Source of the DNA: an uncultured Bacteroidaceae bacterium
GTDB taxonomy: Bacteria > Bacteroidota > Bacteroidia > Bacteroidales > Bacteroidaceae
NCBI GenBank assembly: GCA_934426255.1
Contig: CAKRYD010000014.1
Span: 1-64,000 of the forward strand
Direction of reading: 5' to 3'
DNA length: 64,000 bases
Positions 26,153 through 35,073 of the stretch are shown one piece after another (within the stretch, counting starts at the first letter, position 1; each line of letters opens with the position of its first letter). The position numbers were made by a program, and so were the translations under genes. The notes beneath the pieces were generated by a model, which was not told the DNA's origin, did no database searches, and saw only the letters and a program-made list of their open reading frames with translations.

Positions 26153-27352
26153 TTATCTTTTTTCATCTTTGTGGATTCCGTAATACACGCGTAAAGGTGT
26201 ACTCAGGACTTTAATAAAGCCCTTGGCTTCTTCAGATGTCCAACCGTGTTGCATCTCTCCATATTCACCTAATTTGGATTTCAGTAAATCGTCATTACTT
26301 TCTATACCTACAGTTTCAAAACCGAATGGGCGCAATTTCAAAATGGCTGTTCCATTTACATGGCGTTGAGAACTGGTTAGCATTGCTTCTATATCTGGCA
26401 TGACAGGCTCTAGGTATTGGCTTTCATGTAGGAACATACCATACCAATTGGCAACTTGATCTTTCCAGTATTGTTGCCATTTGCTCAATGTGCTTTTTTC
26501 TAATAGCCGATGGGCTTCTATGATTAATTTCGGTGCCGCAGCCTCGAAGCCAACTCTTCCTTTTATACCAATAATAGTGTCGCCCACGTTGCAATCGCGT
26601 CCAATGGCGTAGGCTGATCCTATTTCTTCTATCCGCTGAATAGCTTTTATCTTATCATCAAACTTTTCTCCGTTGACGGCTGTGATTTCACCTTTTTCAA
26701 ATTGTATTTTCAGCAGAGTTTCTTTTTGCTGAGTCACATGCTTCAAGTAAGCTTCTTCGGGCAAGCCCTGGGCGGAATCAAGTAATTCGCCACCACATAT
26801 AGATGTTCCCCAAATACCTACATTGTATGAATACTTCAGCTTTGTGAAATCAGCGAAGAATCCATGTGCATTCAAGTAGTCAACTTCTTCTTTTCTGCTT
26901 AATGCTTTGTCTCTAGTAAGTGTGATGATTTCTACGCCTGGAGCCATAACCAAAAAAGTCATGTCGAAACGTATTTGGTCGTTACCTGCTCCTGTTGATC
27001 CATGTGCTATTGCATCGGCATTTATTTGTTTGGCATAACGTGCAATTGCAATTGCTTGGAAGATGCGTTCTGATGAAACAGAAATCGGGTAGCAATTGTT
27101 GCGCAAGACATTGCCAAATATCATGTATTTCAGGCTCTTTTCGTAGTATTCTTGTGTTACATCTAAAGTAACATATTCTTTAGCACCGAGTTTGTAAGCA
27201 TTTTCTTCGTTCTTTTTTAGCTGCTCATCTGAAAAGCCTCCGGTGTTTGCACATGCGGCATATACTTCAAAGCCTTTTTCTTTAGCTAAATACATGACGG
27301 TATAACTTGTGTCTAATCCGCCACTGTAGGCTACTACTACTTTTTTTGCCAT
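26153..27352 (-). CDS. argG: Argininosuccinate synthase
   Basis: ArgG joins citrulline and aspartate using ATP. The 399-residue protein starts with the PP-loop VVAYSGGLDTSYTVMYLA. It also has the family segments HGSTGAGNDQIRFDMTF and NVGIWGTSICGGELLD, although the second is not the commonest form of that motif. It lies 22 bases after the GNAT gene and 6 bases before argC. Argininosuccinate lyase (ArgH), the next step, is not in the window. Confidence 0.95.
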   Translation of the reverse strand: MAKKVVVAYSGGLDTSYTVMYLAKEKGFEVYAACANTGGFSDEQLKKNEENAYKLGAKEYVTLDVTQEYYEKSLKYMIFGNVLRNNCYPISVSSERIFQAIAIARYAKQINADAIAHGSTGAGNDQIRFDMTFLVMAPGVEIITLTRDKALSRKEEVDYLNAHGFFADFTKLKYSYNVGIWGTSICGGELLDSAQGLPEEAYLKHVTQQKETLLKIQFEKGEITAVNGEKFDDKIKAIQRIEEIGSAYAIGRDCNVGDTIIGIKGRVGFEAAAPKLIIEAHRLLEKSTLSKWQQYWKDQVANWYGMFLHESQYLEPVMPDIEAMLTSSQRHVNGTAILKLRPFGFETVGIESNDDLLKSKLGEYGEMQHGWTSEEAKGFIKVLSTPLRVYYGIHKDEKR

Positions 27353-27374
27353 ATGAGTTTCTCTTTATTGTGTT

Positions 27375-28016
27375 TTATCTTAAATTGAGTTCGGCTGCGT
27401 GTTTAGCCATTGCGACTACATCCTCTGGCAGTTCTACAGGAAGCTTTTCATCTTTGTGCTTTTCTGGATCATAAAGCATGCCTGTGCATACGCAGTATTT
27501 TCTTGCTGTGCGAGCCAATATGTCACAGTTGATACAACATGGATTGTCTGGAGTACCACAACCTTTCCAGTATTCTTCATCTTGAGTTAGTTCGGAAAAT
27601 GGCACGGGTACATATCCTAATTTTGTGTTGATTTTCATTACTGCACCGCTACTTGTTAAACCAAAAAGTTTTGCATGCGGCCAACGTAATCGGCTTAATG
27701 TGAAAGCTACTTCTTTTATGCGGGTGGCTAAGTGGTGACCTCTGAATTTTTCTACAACGATTAGTCCGGAGTTGGCAACATAATGTTTGTTCTCCCAACT
27801 TTCAATGTAGCAAAATCCGGCAAATTCTTCGCCTTTTAATGCCAATATAGCCTTACGCTCACGCATTTTGGTCGCCAAATATTCATGTGTGCGTTTGGCT
27901 ATTCCTGATCCACGAACTTTGGCAGCATTCGTAATTGTTTCTAATATGGTATCTACATATTTTTCATCGGAGGCATCGGCTACGAATACCCGAATGCCAT
28001 CGTTATATTTCTCCAT
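27375..28016 (-). CDS. GNAT-family acyltransferase with a cysteine-rich tail; candidate N-acylglutamate synthase
   Basis: This 213-residue protein has a GNAT fold with the acyl-CoA binding loop in VVEKFRGHHLATRIKEV (about 87-103) and motif B near 115-135 (LFGLTSSGAVMKINTKLGY). A tail follows with six cysteines (153, 160, 161, 164, 175, 177), which could bind zinc or another metal. It is the second gene of the operon, 17 bases after argR and 22 before argG. No other gene in the operon could do the first step, acylation of glutamate. I therefore infer a role as N-acetyl- or N-succinylglutamate synthase, but the family is broad and this is unproven. Confidence 0.75.
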   Translation of the reverse strand: MEKYNDGIRVFVADASDEKYVDTILETITNAAKVRGSGIAKRTHEYLATKMRERKAILALKGEEFAGFCYIESWENKHYVANSGLIVVEKFRGHHLATRIKEVAFTLSRLRWPHAKLFGLTSSGAVMKINTKLGYVPVPFSELTQDEEYWKGCGTPDNPCCINCDILARTARKYCVCTGMLYDPEKHKDEKLPVELPEDVVAMAKHAAELNLR

Positions 28017-28033
28017 GTAAATGCTAAATGGTT

Positions 28034-28525
28034 TTAGTCTTCTTTTTCATCGAAATGTGGGATGATGGATCTCATTAAATTATAAATAGGCTCATGTTCG
28101 GCATGTTCACGTAATACCAGTAATAAAGTGTCATCTCCTGCCAGGGAACCTAATATTTCGGGGACATCATGTTCATCAATTTCTGCTGCCAAACTATTTG
28201 CATAGCCATGCAATGTTTTTATCACTACAATATTTGCAGAAAAATCCATGGAAATGAATCCGAAACTTTGTGTGATTCTTTCTTTGGGATGTTTTATAGC
28301 ATTTACATGGTTAAAAGGGCTTGAGCCAGGTAGTACGTATGAATATTTCCCGTCTTTGTTATAAATCTTGGCCACCTTTAATTGTCGCAAATCTCGCGAT
28401 AAGGTGGGTTGGGCTATGAGAAAACCTTCTTTTTTCAAATCAGACAATAGTTCTTCTTGATTGTCAAAAGACTTATTGCGAATTAAGAGACGCAATACAT
28501 CTAAACGTGTTCTTTTGGTTGACAT
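28034..28525 (-). CDS. argR: Arginine repressor ArgR/AhrC
   Basis: The 163 residues show a winged-helix N-terminal domain (about 1-75, with QEELLSDLKKEGFLIAQPTLSRDLRQLKVAK containing the recognition helix) and a C-terminal arginine-binding, hexamer-forming domain. The C-terminal domain has the GDDTLLLVLRE segment corresponding to the conserved GDDT arginine-site motif. ArgR binds ARG boxes in the presence of arginine. It heads the arg/pro operon, and a strong ARG-box-like site lies about 80-95 bases upstream of its start, so autoregulation together with the whole operon is likely. Confidence 0.95.
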   Translation of the reverse strand: MSTKRTRLDVLRLLIRNKSFDNQEELLSDLKKEGFLIAQPTLSRDLRQLKVAKIYNKDGKYSYVLPGSSPFNHVNAIKHPKERITQSFGFISMDFSANIVVIKTLHGYANSLAAEIDEHDVPEILGSLAGDDTLLLVLREHAEHEPIYNLMRSIIPHFDEKED

Positions 28526-28545
28526 GCTGTTATTTTCTTGTTTTG

Positions 28546-28553
28546 CAAAGTTA
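28546..28553 (-). promoter_or_regulatory. Putative promoter -7 box for the argR-proA operon
   Basis: TAACTTTG on the minus strand fits TAnnTTTG and lies 21 bases before the argR ATG. No clear -33 TTTG is present, which would fit a regulated promoter. Confidence 0.55.
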
Positions 28554-28586
28554 CTGCTTTTTGTTGATGCTATTTAATTGAAAGCA

Positions 28587-28642
28587 CATGAATAGGGTTA
28601 TAATGTAGAATAGTTATTCATAAAGTGTAGTATATATTCATT
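28587..28642. promoter_or_regulatory. Candidate ARG-box cluster upstream of argR
   Basis: Positions 28607-28620 read AGAATagttATTCA, nine of ten core matches to the ARG box TGAAT-N4-ATTCA. A half-matching box (ATTCA at 28636-28640) is centred 20 bases to the right. A TGAAT half-site lies at 28589-28593. Paired boxes about 21 bases apart are usual for ArgR hexamers. The consensus comes from other phyla, so this is inference from similarity. Confidence 0.5.
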
Positions 28643-28682
28643 GCGAAAGCTCTTTGCTATCTGGGCTTGCTATTTTGTCTGT

Positions 28683-29783
28683 CTATATAGCTTGGTGATG
28701 CTCAATAGTCGTACGTGCTATTTCTCCACTGCCGATACAGATTTTTCGTCCATCCTGGTAGGGATAATAGATAACAGCAAACTGACCTGGAGCCACTCCT
28801 TGTATATTATGTTGCGGGACAATTATACTTTTTTCTTTTGAATGAATAAATATGCCTTTCTCGAATTCTGGAGAATGTCTTATCTTGAAGTAAATTTGTT
28901 GTGGCTCTGGTTTATCATCAATTCCTTTAGCCGCTATGTTGTGGAATTCTGCCAATTCAAATTGACGGCATTGCAATTCAGCGGCATTACTTCCTTTTGA
29001 TACGTAGATCTTGTTTTTCCTGATGTTCTTGTGTACAACGAACCAAGGCCCTCCACCTAAGCGAAGTCCTTTACGTTGTCCAATCGTATAAAACCAATAG
29101 CCTTGGTGCTTACCTAATTTTTTACGTGTTTCCCACTCTATGATATCTCCTTCACGTTCTCCCAAATAGTGACGCAGCAAGGAGTCATAAGTTGTTTTTC
29201 CTAAAAAGCAGATGCCTTGACTGTCGCGCCTGTGTGCAGGAGCTAAACGATACTTTTCTGCAATGCGTCTTACTTCATTTTTCATCATATAGCCAACAGG
29301 GAAATGCAGCTGTTTGAGCTGTTCCGGTGTTATTTGGCAAAGAAAGTCTGTTTGGTCTTTGATGGGATCTTTGGCGGTTGCCAAGTATTTTATGCCATCT
29401 TTTTCCAAGGTCGTCGCATAGTGCCCGGTTATTGTCTTATCAAAGAAACGGCCTACACGGTCATAGAAACAGCCAAATTTTATCAAGCTGTTACACATAA
29501 CATCCGGATTGGGCGTAAGACCGCGCTTTACGCTGTCAATCAGGTAAGAAACGACCCTTTCCCAATAGTCGTGATGCAAATCTACGGTTTCGACTTTTAA
29601 GCCATATTGATGCGCCAGCATATTGACCATCTCCAAATCTTCTTCCATTGTGCAAGAAAATTCGCTTTCCTCATCTGCGCCGATTTTGATATAGAATAAT
29701 GTAGGTTTTTCACCTTGTTCACAGATTAGGTGGGTAGCAACAGCGCTGTCTACGCCGCCTGATGCCAAAAGTGCTATTTCCAT
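28683..29783 (-). CDS. mnmA: tRNA-specific 2-thiouridylase MnmA
   Basis: MnmA adds sulfur to U34 of tRNAs for Lys, Glu and Gln. The 366-residue protein has the PP-loop ALLASGGVDSAVATHL at the start, the first catalytic cysteine in PDVMCNSLIKFG, the second in SQGICFLGK, and a C-terminal beta-barrel. The ATG at 29783 starts directly at the PP-loop domain; a longer frame adds 17 residues that include the promoter region and was rejected. Many Bacteroidetes carry more than one MnmA paralogue, so the tRNA range of this copy is not known. Confidence 0.92.
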   Translation of the reverse strand: MEIALLASGGVDSAVATHLICEQGEKPTLFYIKIGADEESEFSCTMEEDLEMVNMLAHQYGLKVETVDLHHDYWERVVSYLIDSVKRGLTPNPDVMCNSLIKFGCFYDRVGRFFDKTITGHYATTLEKDGIKYLATAKDPIKDQTDFLCQITPEQLKQLHFPVGYMMKNEVRRIAEKYRLAPAHRRDSQGICFLGKTTYDSLLRHYLGEREGDIIEWETRKKLGKHQGYWFYTIGQRKGLRLGGGPWFVVHKNIRKNKIYVSKGSNAAELQCRQFELAEFHNIAAKGIDDKPEPQQIYFKIRHSPEFEKGIFIHSKEKSIIVPQHNIQGVAPGQFAVIYYPYQDGRKICIGSGEIARTTIEHHQAI

Positions 29784-29809
29784 TTTTCTGAATGATGCAA
29801 TTCTGACTG

Positions 29810-29817
29810 CAAAATTA
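29810..29817 (-). promoter_or_regulatory. Putative promoter -7 box for mnmA
   Basis: TAATTTTG on the minus strand fits TAnnTTTG and lies 26 bases before the mnmA ATG, just after the nrdJ terminator. Confidence 0.5.
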
Positions 29818-29832
29818 CAAAAAAGGAATGGC

Positions 29833-29865
29833 AAAAGGCCTGTTCTATTTCTAACAGACCTTTTT
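29833..29865 (-). terminator. Terminator-like hairpin after nrdJ
   Basis: On the minus strand AAAAGGTCTGTT pairs with AACAGGCCTTTT (one G-U pair) across an 8-base loop. It lies about 40 bases after the nrdJ stop and before the mnmA promoter. Confidence 0.75.
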
Positions 29866-29903
29866 GTGCTTCGAAGCAGACCTGGGCTCTTTTTAACTGC
29901 GAG

Positions 29904-32444
29904 CTATCCGCAGCGGGATGCTCCGCAATTTTTGCAAATCAAGCATCCTTCTTGGTAGACAAGTGATTCTTGTCCGCAGTTAGGGCAAATGAGTCCTGTT
30001 GCTTTTGTGCCATCCTTTACATATTTTTTCAGGGCGCGTTCTACACCGTTTTTCCATGTATTGATATTTTCATCTCCGAGTTGTAGCGAACTTACAAGTT
30101 TGATGACGCGCTCTACCGGCATCCTATAGCGAAGGACACCTGAAATGAGTTTGGCATAGTTCCAATATTCCTTGTTGAATTTTTCAGAAAGCCCTTCTAC
30201 GGTTGTTTTGTATCCTCGTTTGTTTTCAAATTGAAAATCGTAACGTTTTGTTCCGTCTTCGTTTACTTTTTTGATAATGCGTCCTTTTGTGACGGATTTT
30301 GGCAAGACGATTCCTTCGTCATCGTCTTGCAAACCGGTGAAGATTTCATATGGATAGCCATCAAGCAGTCCGACAAAAGCCACCCATTTTTCTTTGTTGT
30401 TCTGAAAACGTACTACATCACATTCTAACAATTCCGGTCGGGTTTCTGTCACTTCGAGCGGCTTGCAATAAGGAATCTCAACTTTTTCTTTCTTTTTGAC
30501 TTCTATCATGACGCCCGAACGGCTTCCGTCCCGATAGATAGTGCAACCTTTGCAGCCGCTTTTCCATGCGGTTATGTATATTTTGTTGACAACGTCTTCA
30601 GATACATCGTTAGGAAGATTTACGGTGACGCTTATGGAGTGATCCACCCATTTTTGGATGGCTCCTTGCATCCTTACTTTCTCAACCCAATCAACATCGT
30701 TGGCCGTGGCTTTATGGTAAGGCGATTTTTCCAAAAGATCATCAAGTTCTTCTTGTGTATATTTCTTATGGATATCGTAGCCGTTTACGGCCATCCAAGT
30801 CAAGAATTTTTTATGATAGACGATGTACTCTTCAAAAGCGTCTCCTGATTCGTCTATGTAGTCAATGTGCACTTCCGGATCGTTGGGATTGACTTTCCTG
30901 CGTCGTTTGTAAATTGGCATAAACACCGGTTCAATGCCGCTTGTTGTCTGTGTCATGAGACTGGTTGTGCCGGTTGGAGCAATTGTCAGGCAGGCAATGT
31001 TGCGCCGTCCGTATTTTGTCATCAGTTCATACAGCTCCGGGTCAGCCTCTTTGAGACGGTCTATGAAAGGATTGTTCTTTTCTCTTGCGCCATCAAATAT
31101 GGGGAATGCACCTCTTTCTTTTGCCATTATTACAGACGACCGGTAGGCTGCCAATGCCAATGTTTCTTGTACTTTGACGGCAAAGTCGGTTGCTTCCGTT
31201 GTGCCGTAACGCAGTCCCATGGCTGCAAGCATATCGCCTTCGGCTGTAATTCCTACTCCGGTACGGCGGCCTTCTTCACATTTGCGGTCTATTTTTTTCC
31301 AAAGATGGTATTCCGTAGACTTTGTGTCCATGTCTTGCGGATCACTTTCGATTTTGGCCAAAATAGCTTGTATCTTTTCTTGTTCCAAGTCTATAATGTC
31401 GTCCATGATGCGTTGGGCAACAATCACATGTTCCTTGAATTTATCGAAGTTGAACGATGCGTTGGGTGTAAAAGGATTGTCTACATATGAATATAGGTTC
31501 AGTGCCAAAAGACGGCAACTATCGTAAGGGCAGAGAGGTATTTCTCCGCAAGGGTTGGTCGAAACCGTCTTATAACCTAAGTCTGCATAGCAGTCGGGAA
31601 CGGATTCGCGTATGATGGTGTCCCAAAACAGAACACCCGGTTCTGCCGACTTCCAGGCGTTATGAATAATCTTTTTCCACAATTTTTGGGCATCTATTTC
31701 TTTTTTGAAAGCAGGATTGTTACTGCGGATGGGGAATGTCTGTTCATATTTTTTGCCTTCTTCGACAGCCTGCATGAATTCGTCATCAATTTTGACCGAG
31801 ACATTGGCTCCCGTGATTTTCCCCTCTTCCATCTTAGCGTCTATAAAGGCTTCCGAGTCTGGGTGCTTGATGCTTACAGAAAGCATAAGCGCTCCCCGTC
31901 GGCCGTCTTGAGCCACTTCGCGCGTGGAATTGCTGTAGCGTTCCATAAACGGAACTAATCCTGTTGAGGTGAGTGCGGAATTTTTTACCGGTGAACCCTT
32001 AGGACGTATATCCGAAAGGTCGTGACCTACACCGCCACGACGCTTCATCAGCTGCACTTGCTCTTCGTCTATTTTCATGATGGCGCCATAAGAGTCGGAA
32101 TCTCCATCCAATCCTATTACGAAGCAGTTGGAAAGTGATGCTATTTGATATTTGTTGCCGATTCCTGTCATCGGGCTTCCTGCCGGAATGATGTACTTAA
32201 AGTGGTCGAGCAATTCGAAGATTCGGCTTGGACTCAACGGATTTTTATATTTGGATTCTATGCGTGCTATTTCGTTGGCAAGTCTCCGGTGCATGTCGGC
32301 AGGAGATTGTTCATAGATGTTGCCGTATGAATCTTTCAAGGCATATTTGTTCACCCAGACACGGGCTGCCAGCTCGTCTCCATCGAAATATTTGAGGGAA
32401 GACTGAAAAGCTTCGTCATAGGTAAATATCTTCTTTTCTTCCAT
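29904..32444 (-). CDS. nrdJ: Adenosylcobalamin-dependent (class II) ribonucleotide reductase
   Basis: This enzyme makes deoxyribonucleotides independently of oxygen by generating a thiyl radical with adenosylcobalamin. The 846-residue protein shows the ten-stranded barrel signatures ASLSNCFVIG, STNPCGEIPLC (the first of the redox and radical cysteines), APTGTTSLM and GCKGCTIYRDGSRSG. The C-terminal tail, CPNCGQE...GCLICKNCG, carries the shuttle and zinc-like cysteines typical of NrdJ. Most anaerobic gut Bacteroidetes also have class III NrdD; no other RNR is in the window. It is monocistronic, with its own strong promoter and terminator. Confidence 0.94.
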   Translation of the reverse strand: MEEKKIFTYDEAFQSSLKYFDGDELAARVWVNKYALKDSYGNIYEQSPADMHRRLANEIARIESKYKNPLSPSRIFELLDHFKYIIPAGSPMTGIGNKYQIASLSNCFVIGLDGDSDSYGAIMKIDEEQVQLMKRRGGVGHDLSDIRPKGSPVKNSALTSTGLVPFMERYSNSTREVAQDGRRGALMLSVSIKHPDSEAFIDAKMEEGKITGANVSVKIDDEFMQAVEEGKKYEQTFPIRSNNPAFKKEIDAQKLWKKIIHNAWKSAEPGVLFWDTIIRESVPDCYADLGYKTVSTNPCGEIPLCPYDSCRLLALNLYSYVDNPFTPNASFNFDKFKEHVIVAQRIMDDIIDLEQEKIQAILAKIESDPQDMDTKSTEYHLWKKIDRKCEEGRRTGVGITAEGDMLAAMGLRYGTTEATDFAVKVQETLALAAYRSSVIMAKERGAFPIFDGAREKNNPFIDRLKEADPELYELMTKYGRRNIACLTIAPTGTTSLMTQTTSGIEPVFMPIYKRRRKVNPNDPEVHIDYIDESGDAFEEYIVYHKKFLTWMAVNGYDIHKKYTQEELDDLLEKSPYHKATANDVDWVEKVRMQGAIQKWVDHSISVTVNLPNDVSEDVVNKIYITAWKSGCKGCTIYRDGSRSGVMIEVKKKEKVEIPYCKPLEVTETRPELLECDVVRFQNNKEKWVAFVGLLDGYPYEIFTGLQDDDEGIVLPKSVTKGRIIKKVNEDGTKRYDFQFENKRGYKTTVEGLSEKFNKEYWNYAKLISGVLRYRMPVERVIKLVSSLQLGDENINTWKNGVERALKKYVKDGTKATGLICPNCGQESLVYQEGCLICKNCGASRCG

Positions 32445-32689
32445 TATTTGGTCAATTATTGTTTTCTACTACAAATGTACGTCCTTTTATCTGCTTGCCA
32501 AAAAATAAAACCGAAAATTTATGGATGAAATTTTCATTTTTCTGTCGAAAGTTAATAATAGCTTGTAAAACAGGGTGTTCTGCAAACTTACTAAGTGCGC
32601 GTGTTTGTCGGTTTTGGAAATTTCTCCGCTTAGTCTTTTGGAAAAATCTGCTTTTTGTGAAGCAAGTAACAGATGCTGTTGCTTTTGAT
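32445..32689. other. Intergenic region between nrdJ and tex
   Basis: The left 60 bases hold the nrdJ promoter. The rest is AT-rich. A weak imperfect stem around AGCAAGTAACAGATGCTGTTGCTT (split, near 32660-32685) might end tex transcription. No gene or structured RNA was recognised, and there is no sign of a cobalamin riboswitch. Confidence 0.5.
32472..32502 (-). promoter_or_regulatory. Consensus promoter for nrdJ
   Basis: On the minus strand this reads TTTG (32502-32499), a 19-base spacer, then TACATTTG (32479-32472). It is a full match to the Bacteroidetes -33/-7 pair. The -7 box is 28 bases before the ATG, so the leader is only about 20 bases. Confidence 0.75.
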
Positions 32690-34828
32690 CTATTCCGTTC
32701 CTCTCATGCTGAGCGATATGCGCCGGCGTTGAGCGTCGATTTCTTTTATCCGTACTTTTACTTGTTGGTTTACTTTTACAATGGCTGAAGGATCTGCCAC
32801 ATAGGTGTCGCTCAATTCGGATATGTGAACCAGCCCGTCTTCATGGATACCTATATCAACGAAGCAGCCGAATTTTGTTACATTGGTCACGATGCCCGGG
32901 AGTATCATGCCCTCATGCAGGTCTTCAAAGGTGCGTACTGAGGTGTCAAAGCTGAAAGGTTTGATTCTTCCGCGCATGTCGCGACCCGGTTTGTCCAATT
33001 CTTTCATGATATCCTGAAGGGTGGGCATACCTACTTTTTCGTTTACGTAGCGTTCCAAGTTTATTTTGTCGCGTAATGTTTTGTCGGCAATCAGCTCGGC
33101 GATGCTCACATCTTGGTCTTTTGCCATTTTCTCTACGATATAGTAGCTTTCCGGGTGTACGGCCGTATTGTCAAGCGGGTTTTCGGAAGATGGTATCCGC
33201 AGAAAACCGGCACATTGTTCAAAGGTCTTTTCACCCATGCGTGCCACGGCTTTCAATGCTTGCCGTGATGCGAATGCCCCGTTTGCTGCGCGATAGTCTA
33301 CGATGTTCTGCGCCAGTTTCAGGCTTAATCCTGAAATATATTGCAACAGTGGCGCTCCTGCCGTGTTTAGGTTTACTCCTACAGTGTTTACACAATGTTC
33401 CACAGTTGCATCCAGCGATTTTTTCAATTCGCCTTGATTGACGTCGTGCTGATACTGACCGACTCCAATTGAGCGCGGTTCAATCTTAACCAATTCGGCC
33501 AGTGGGTCCATGAGCCGCCTTCCTATCGATACGGCTCCGCGCACGGTGACATCGTATTCCGGAAATTCGTTTCTTGCGAGCGATGATGCTGAGTAGACAG
33601 AGGCGCCGTCTTCATTGACTGCATGGATTTCAATGCTTTTTGCAATGGGCAGACTGCGTATCAGGTCTTCTGTTTCGCGTCCGGCCGTTCCGTTGCCGAT
33701 GGCTATGGCTTCTATTTTGTATTGCTCAATGAGTGAACAGATCTTTCGCGTGGCTAAGTTCCGTTGTGCATGTGGCGGATGCGGATAAATGGTCTCGTTG
33801 TGGAGCAGATTGCCTTCCGAGTCAAGACATACCACCTTGCAACCGGTGCGGAAACCCGGGTCGATGGCCAGAATGCGCTTTTGTCCCAGAGGAGCTGCCA
33901 GCAGCAATTCGCGCAAGTTGGATGTGAAGACCTGTATGGCTTCTTCGTCTGCGCGTCTTTTGCTTTCGGCGGCAAATTCGGTTTCTATCGATGGCAGCAA
34001 CAGCCGTTTGCAGGCATCGGCCACTGCCAAGGTTACTTGTTGTGCGGCTTCGCCTCGTCCATGCACAAACAACCGCTCCAATCGCTCTTCGCATTCGCCG
34101 TTATCGTCCGGGCGTATGGACACTTTCAGGTAGCCCTCTGCCTCTCCGCGCCTCATGGCCAGCAGACGGTGTGAACCGGAACGGTTGAGACGCTCTTTGA
34201 AATCAAAATAGGTGCGATATTTTGCTGCTTCCTCTTCTTTACCTTTTATAATGTGCGAGCTGATGACGGCGTAGCGGCGAAATTGCTTGCGTACAGTGTT
34301 GCGCGCTTTTTCGTCTTCGCTCACAATTTCGGCAATGATGTCGCGTGCTCCTTGAAGGGCATCATCTATTGAGGCCACTTCTCCCTTTACATAAGGCTGT
34401 GCCATGCTTGCCACATTGTTGGCAGCCTGTAGTTTCAGCAACTGATGGGCCAACGGTTCAAGCCCCTTTTCTTTGGCTGCGGTTGCCCGTGTTTTTCTTT
34501 TGGGTTTGTAGGGCAGATAGATGTCTTCAAGCTCGGTGGTATTCCATGTCAGTGCTATGCGTTGCCGCAATTCCGCAGTCAAGGCCCCTTGCTTCTCTAT
34601 GGTTGCCAGAATGGTCTGCTTTCTCGCTTCTAAGACTTTCAGCGATTCGAGAAGATCTTTTACGGCGGCAATCTGCACCTCGTTAAGATTGCCGGTCGCC
34701 TCTTTCCTGTAGCGACTGATGAACGGAACTGTTGCTCCGTCCTCAATCAGTGCCACTGTGTGCTCTATCTGAACGGGGCGTAAGCTTGTCTGTTCGGCTA
34801 TGATTCGTATGATGTCGTTGTTAATCAT
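32690..34828 (-). CDS. tex: RNA-binding transcriptional accessory protein Tex
   Basis: The 712 residues follow the Tex architecture: N-terminal helical region with FISRYRKEATGNLNE, a YqgF/RNase H-like domain (KRILAIDPGFRTGCKVVCLD), paired helix-hairpin-helix elements (GISLKLAQNIVDYR, RQALKAVARMGEKTFEQCAGFLRI) and a C-terminal S1 domain (GIVTNVTKFGCFVDIGIHEDGLVHISEL). Tex binds nucleic acids and associates with transcription; its exact cellular role is still unsettled. The ATG at 34828 begins the conserved region; the longer frame adds 32 unsupported residues and spans the promoter. Confidence 0.95.
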   Translation of the reverse strand: MINNDIIRIIAEQTSLRPVQIEHTVALIEDGATVPFISRYRKEATGNLNEVQIAAVKDLLESLKVLEARKQTILATIEKQGALTAELRQRIALTWNTTELEDIYLPYKPKRKTRATAAKEKGLEPLAHQLLKLQAANNVASMAQPYVKGEVASIDDALQGARDIIAEIVSEDEKARNTVRKQFRRYAVISSHIIKGKEEEAAKYRTYFDFKERLNRSGSHRLLAMRRGEAEGYLKVSIRPDDNGECEERLERLFVHGRGEAAQQVTLAVADACKRLLLPSIETEFAAESKRRADEEAIQVFTSNLRELLLAAPLGQKRILAIDPGFRTGCKVVCLDSEGNLLHNETIYPHPPHAQRNLATRKICSLIEQYKIEAIAIGNGTAGRETEDLIRSLPIAKSIEIHAVNEDGASVYSASSLARNEFPEYDVTVRGAVSIGRRLMDPLAELVKIEPRSIGVGQYQHDVNQGELKKSLDATVEHCVNTVGVNLNTAGAPLLQYISGLSLKLAQNIVDYRAANGAFASRQALKAVARMGEKTFEQCAGFLRIPSSENPLDNTAVHPESYYIVEKMAKDQDVSIAELIADKTLRDKINLERYVNEKVGMPTLQDIMKELDKPGRDMRGRIKPFSFDTSVRTFEDLHEGMILPGIVTNVTKFGCFVDIGIHEDGLVHISELSDTYVADPSAIVKVNQQVKVRIKEIDAQRRRISLSMRGTE

Positions 34829-34859
34829 GAAGATATATTCTCTCAGGGTTATGGAAACA

Positions 34860-34867
34860 CAAAGATA
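34860..34867 (-). promoter_or_regulatory. Putative promoter -7 box for tex
   Basis: TATCTTTG on the minus strand matches TAnnTTTG, 31 bases before the ATG. A TTTG lies 23 bases further upstream, at slightly long spacing. Confidence 0.5.
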
Positions 34868-35073
34868 CTGCTTTTTGACAGGATTTCTCCCAAAGAGCCT
34901 GAAAACTCTCCCTACCGTTTCCAATTTTGAGCCTCCCGTTTGCGATATGCTCCCTTTGTCTTTTCTTTGAAGGGCGGTATGTCACATTTTTATTTGGCTT
35001 GGTAAATCTTTTTGCCGATTTTTGTGTCTTTAAAGTGATTGCAATTCTCCAAAAAACAAAAGCAGGAAAAAAG

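Noticed and set aside
30867..31490. Plus-strand open frame of 207 codons
   Set aside because: Antisense to nrdJ, cysteine- and phenylalanine-rich shadow translation with no family resemblance.
32445..32689. Cobalamin riboswitch before nrdJ
   Set aside because: The consensus promoter leaves a leader of about 20 bases, too short, and no B12-box-like core was seen.
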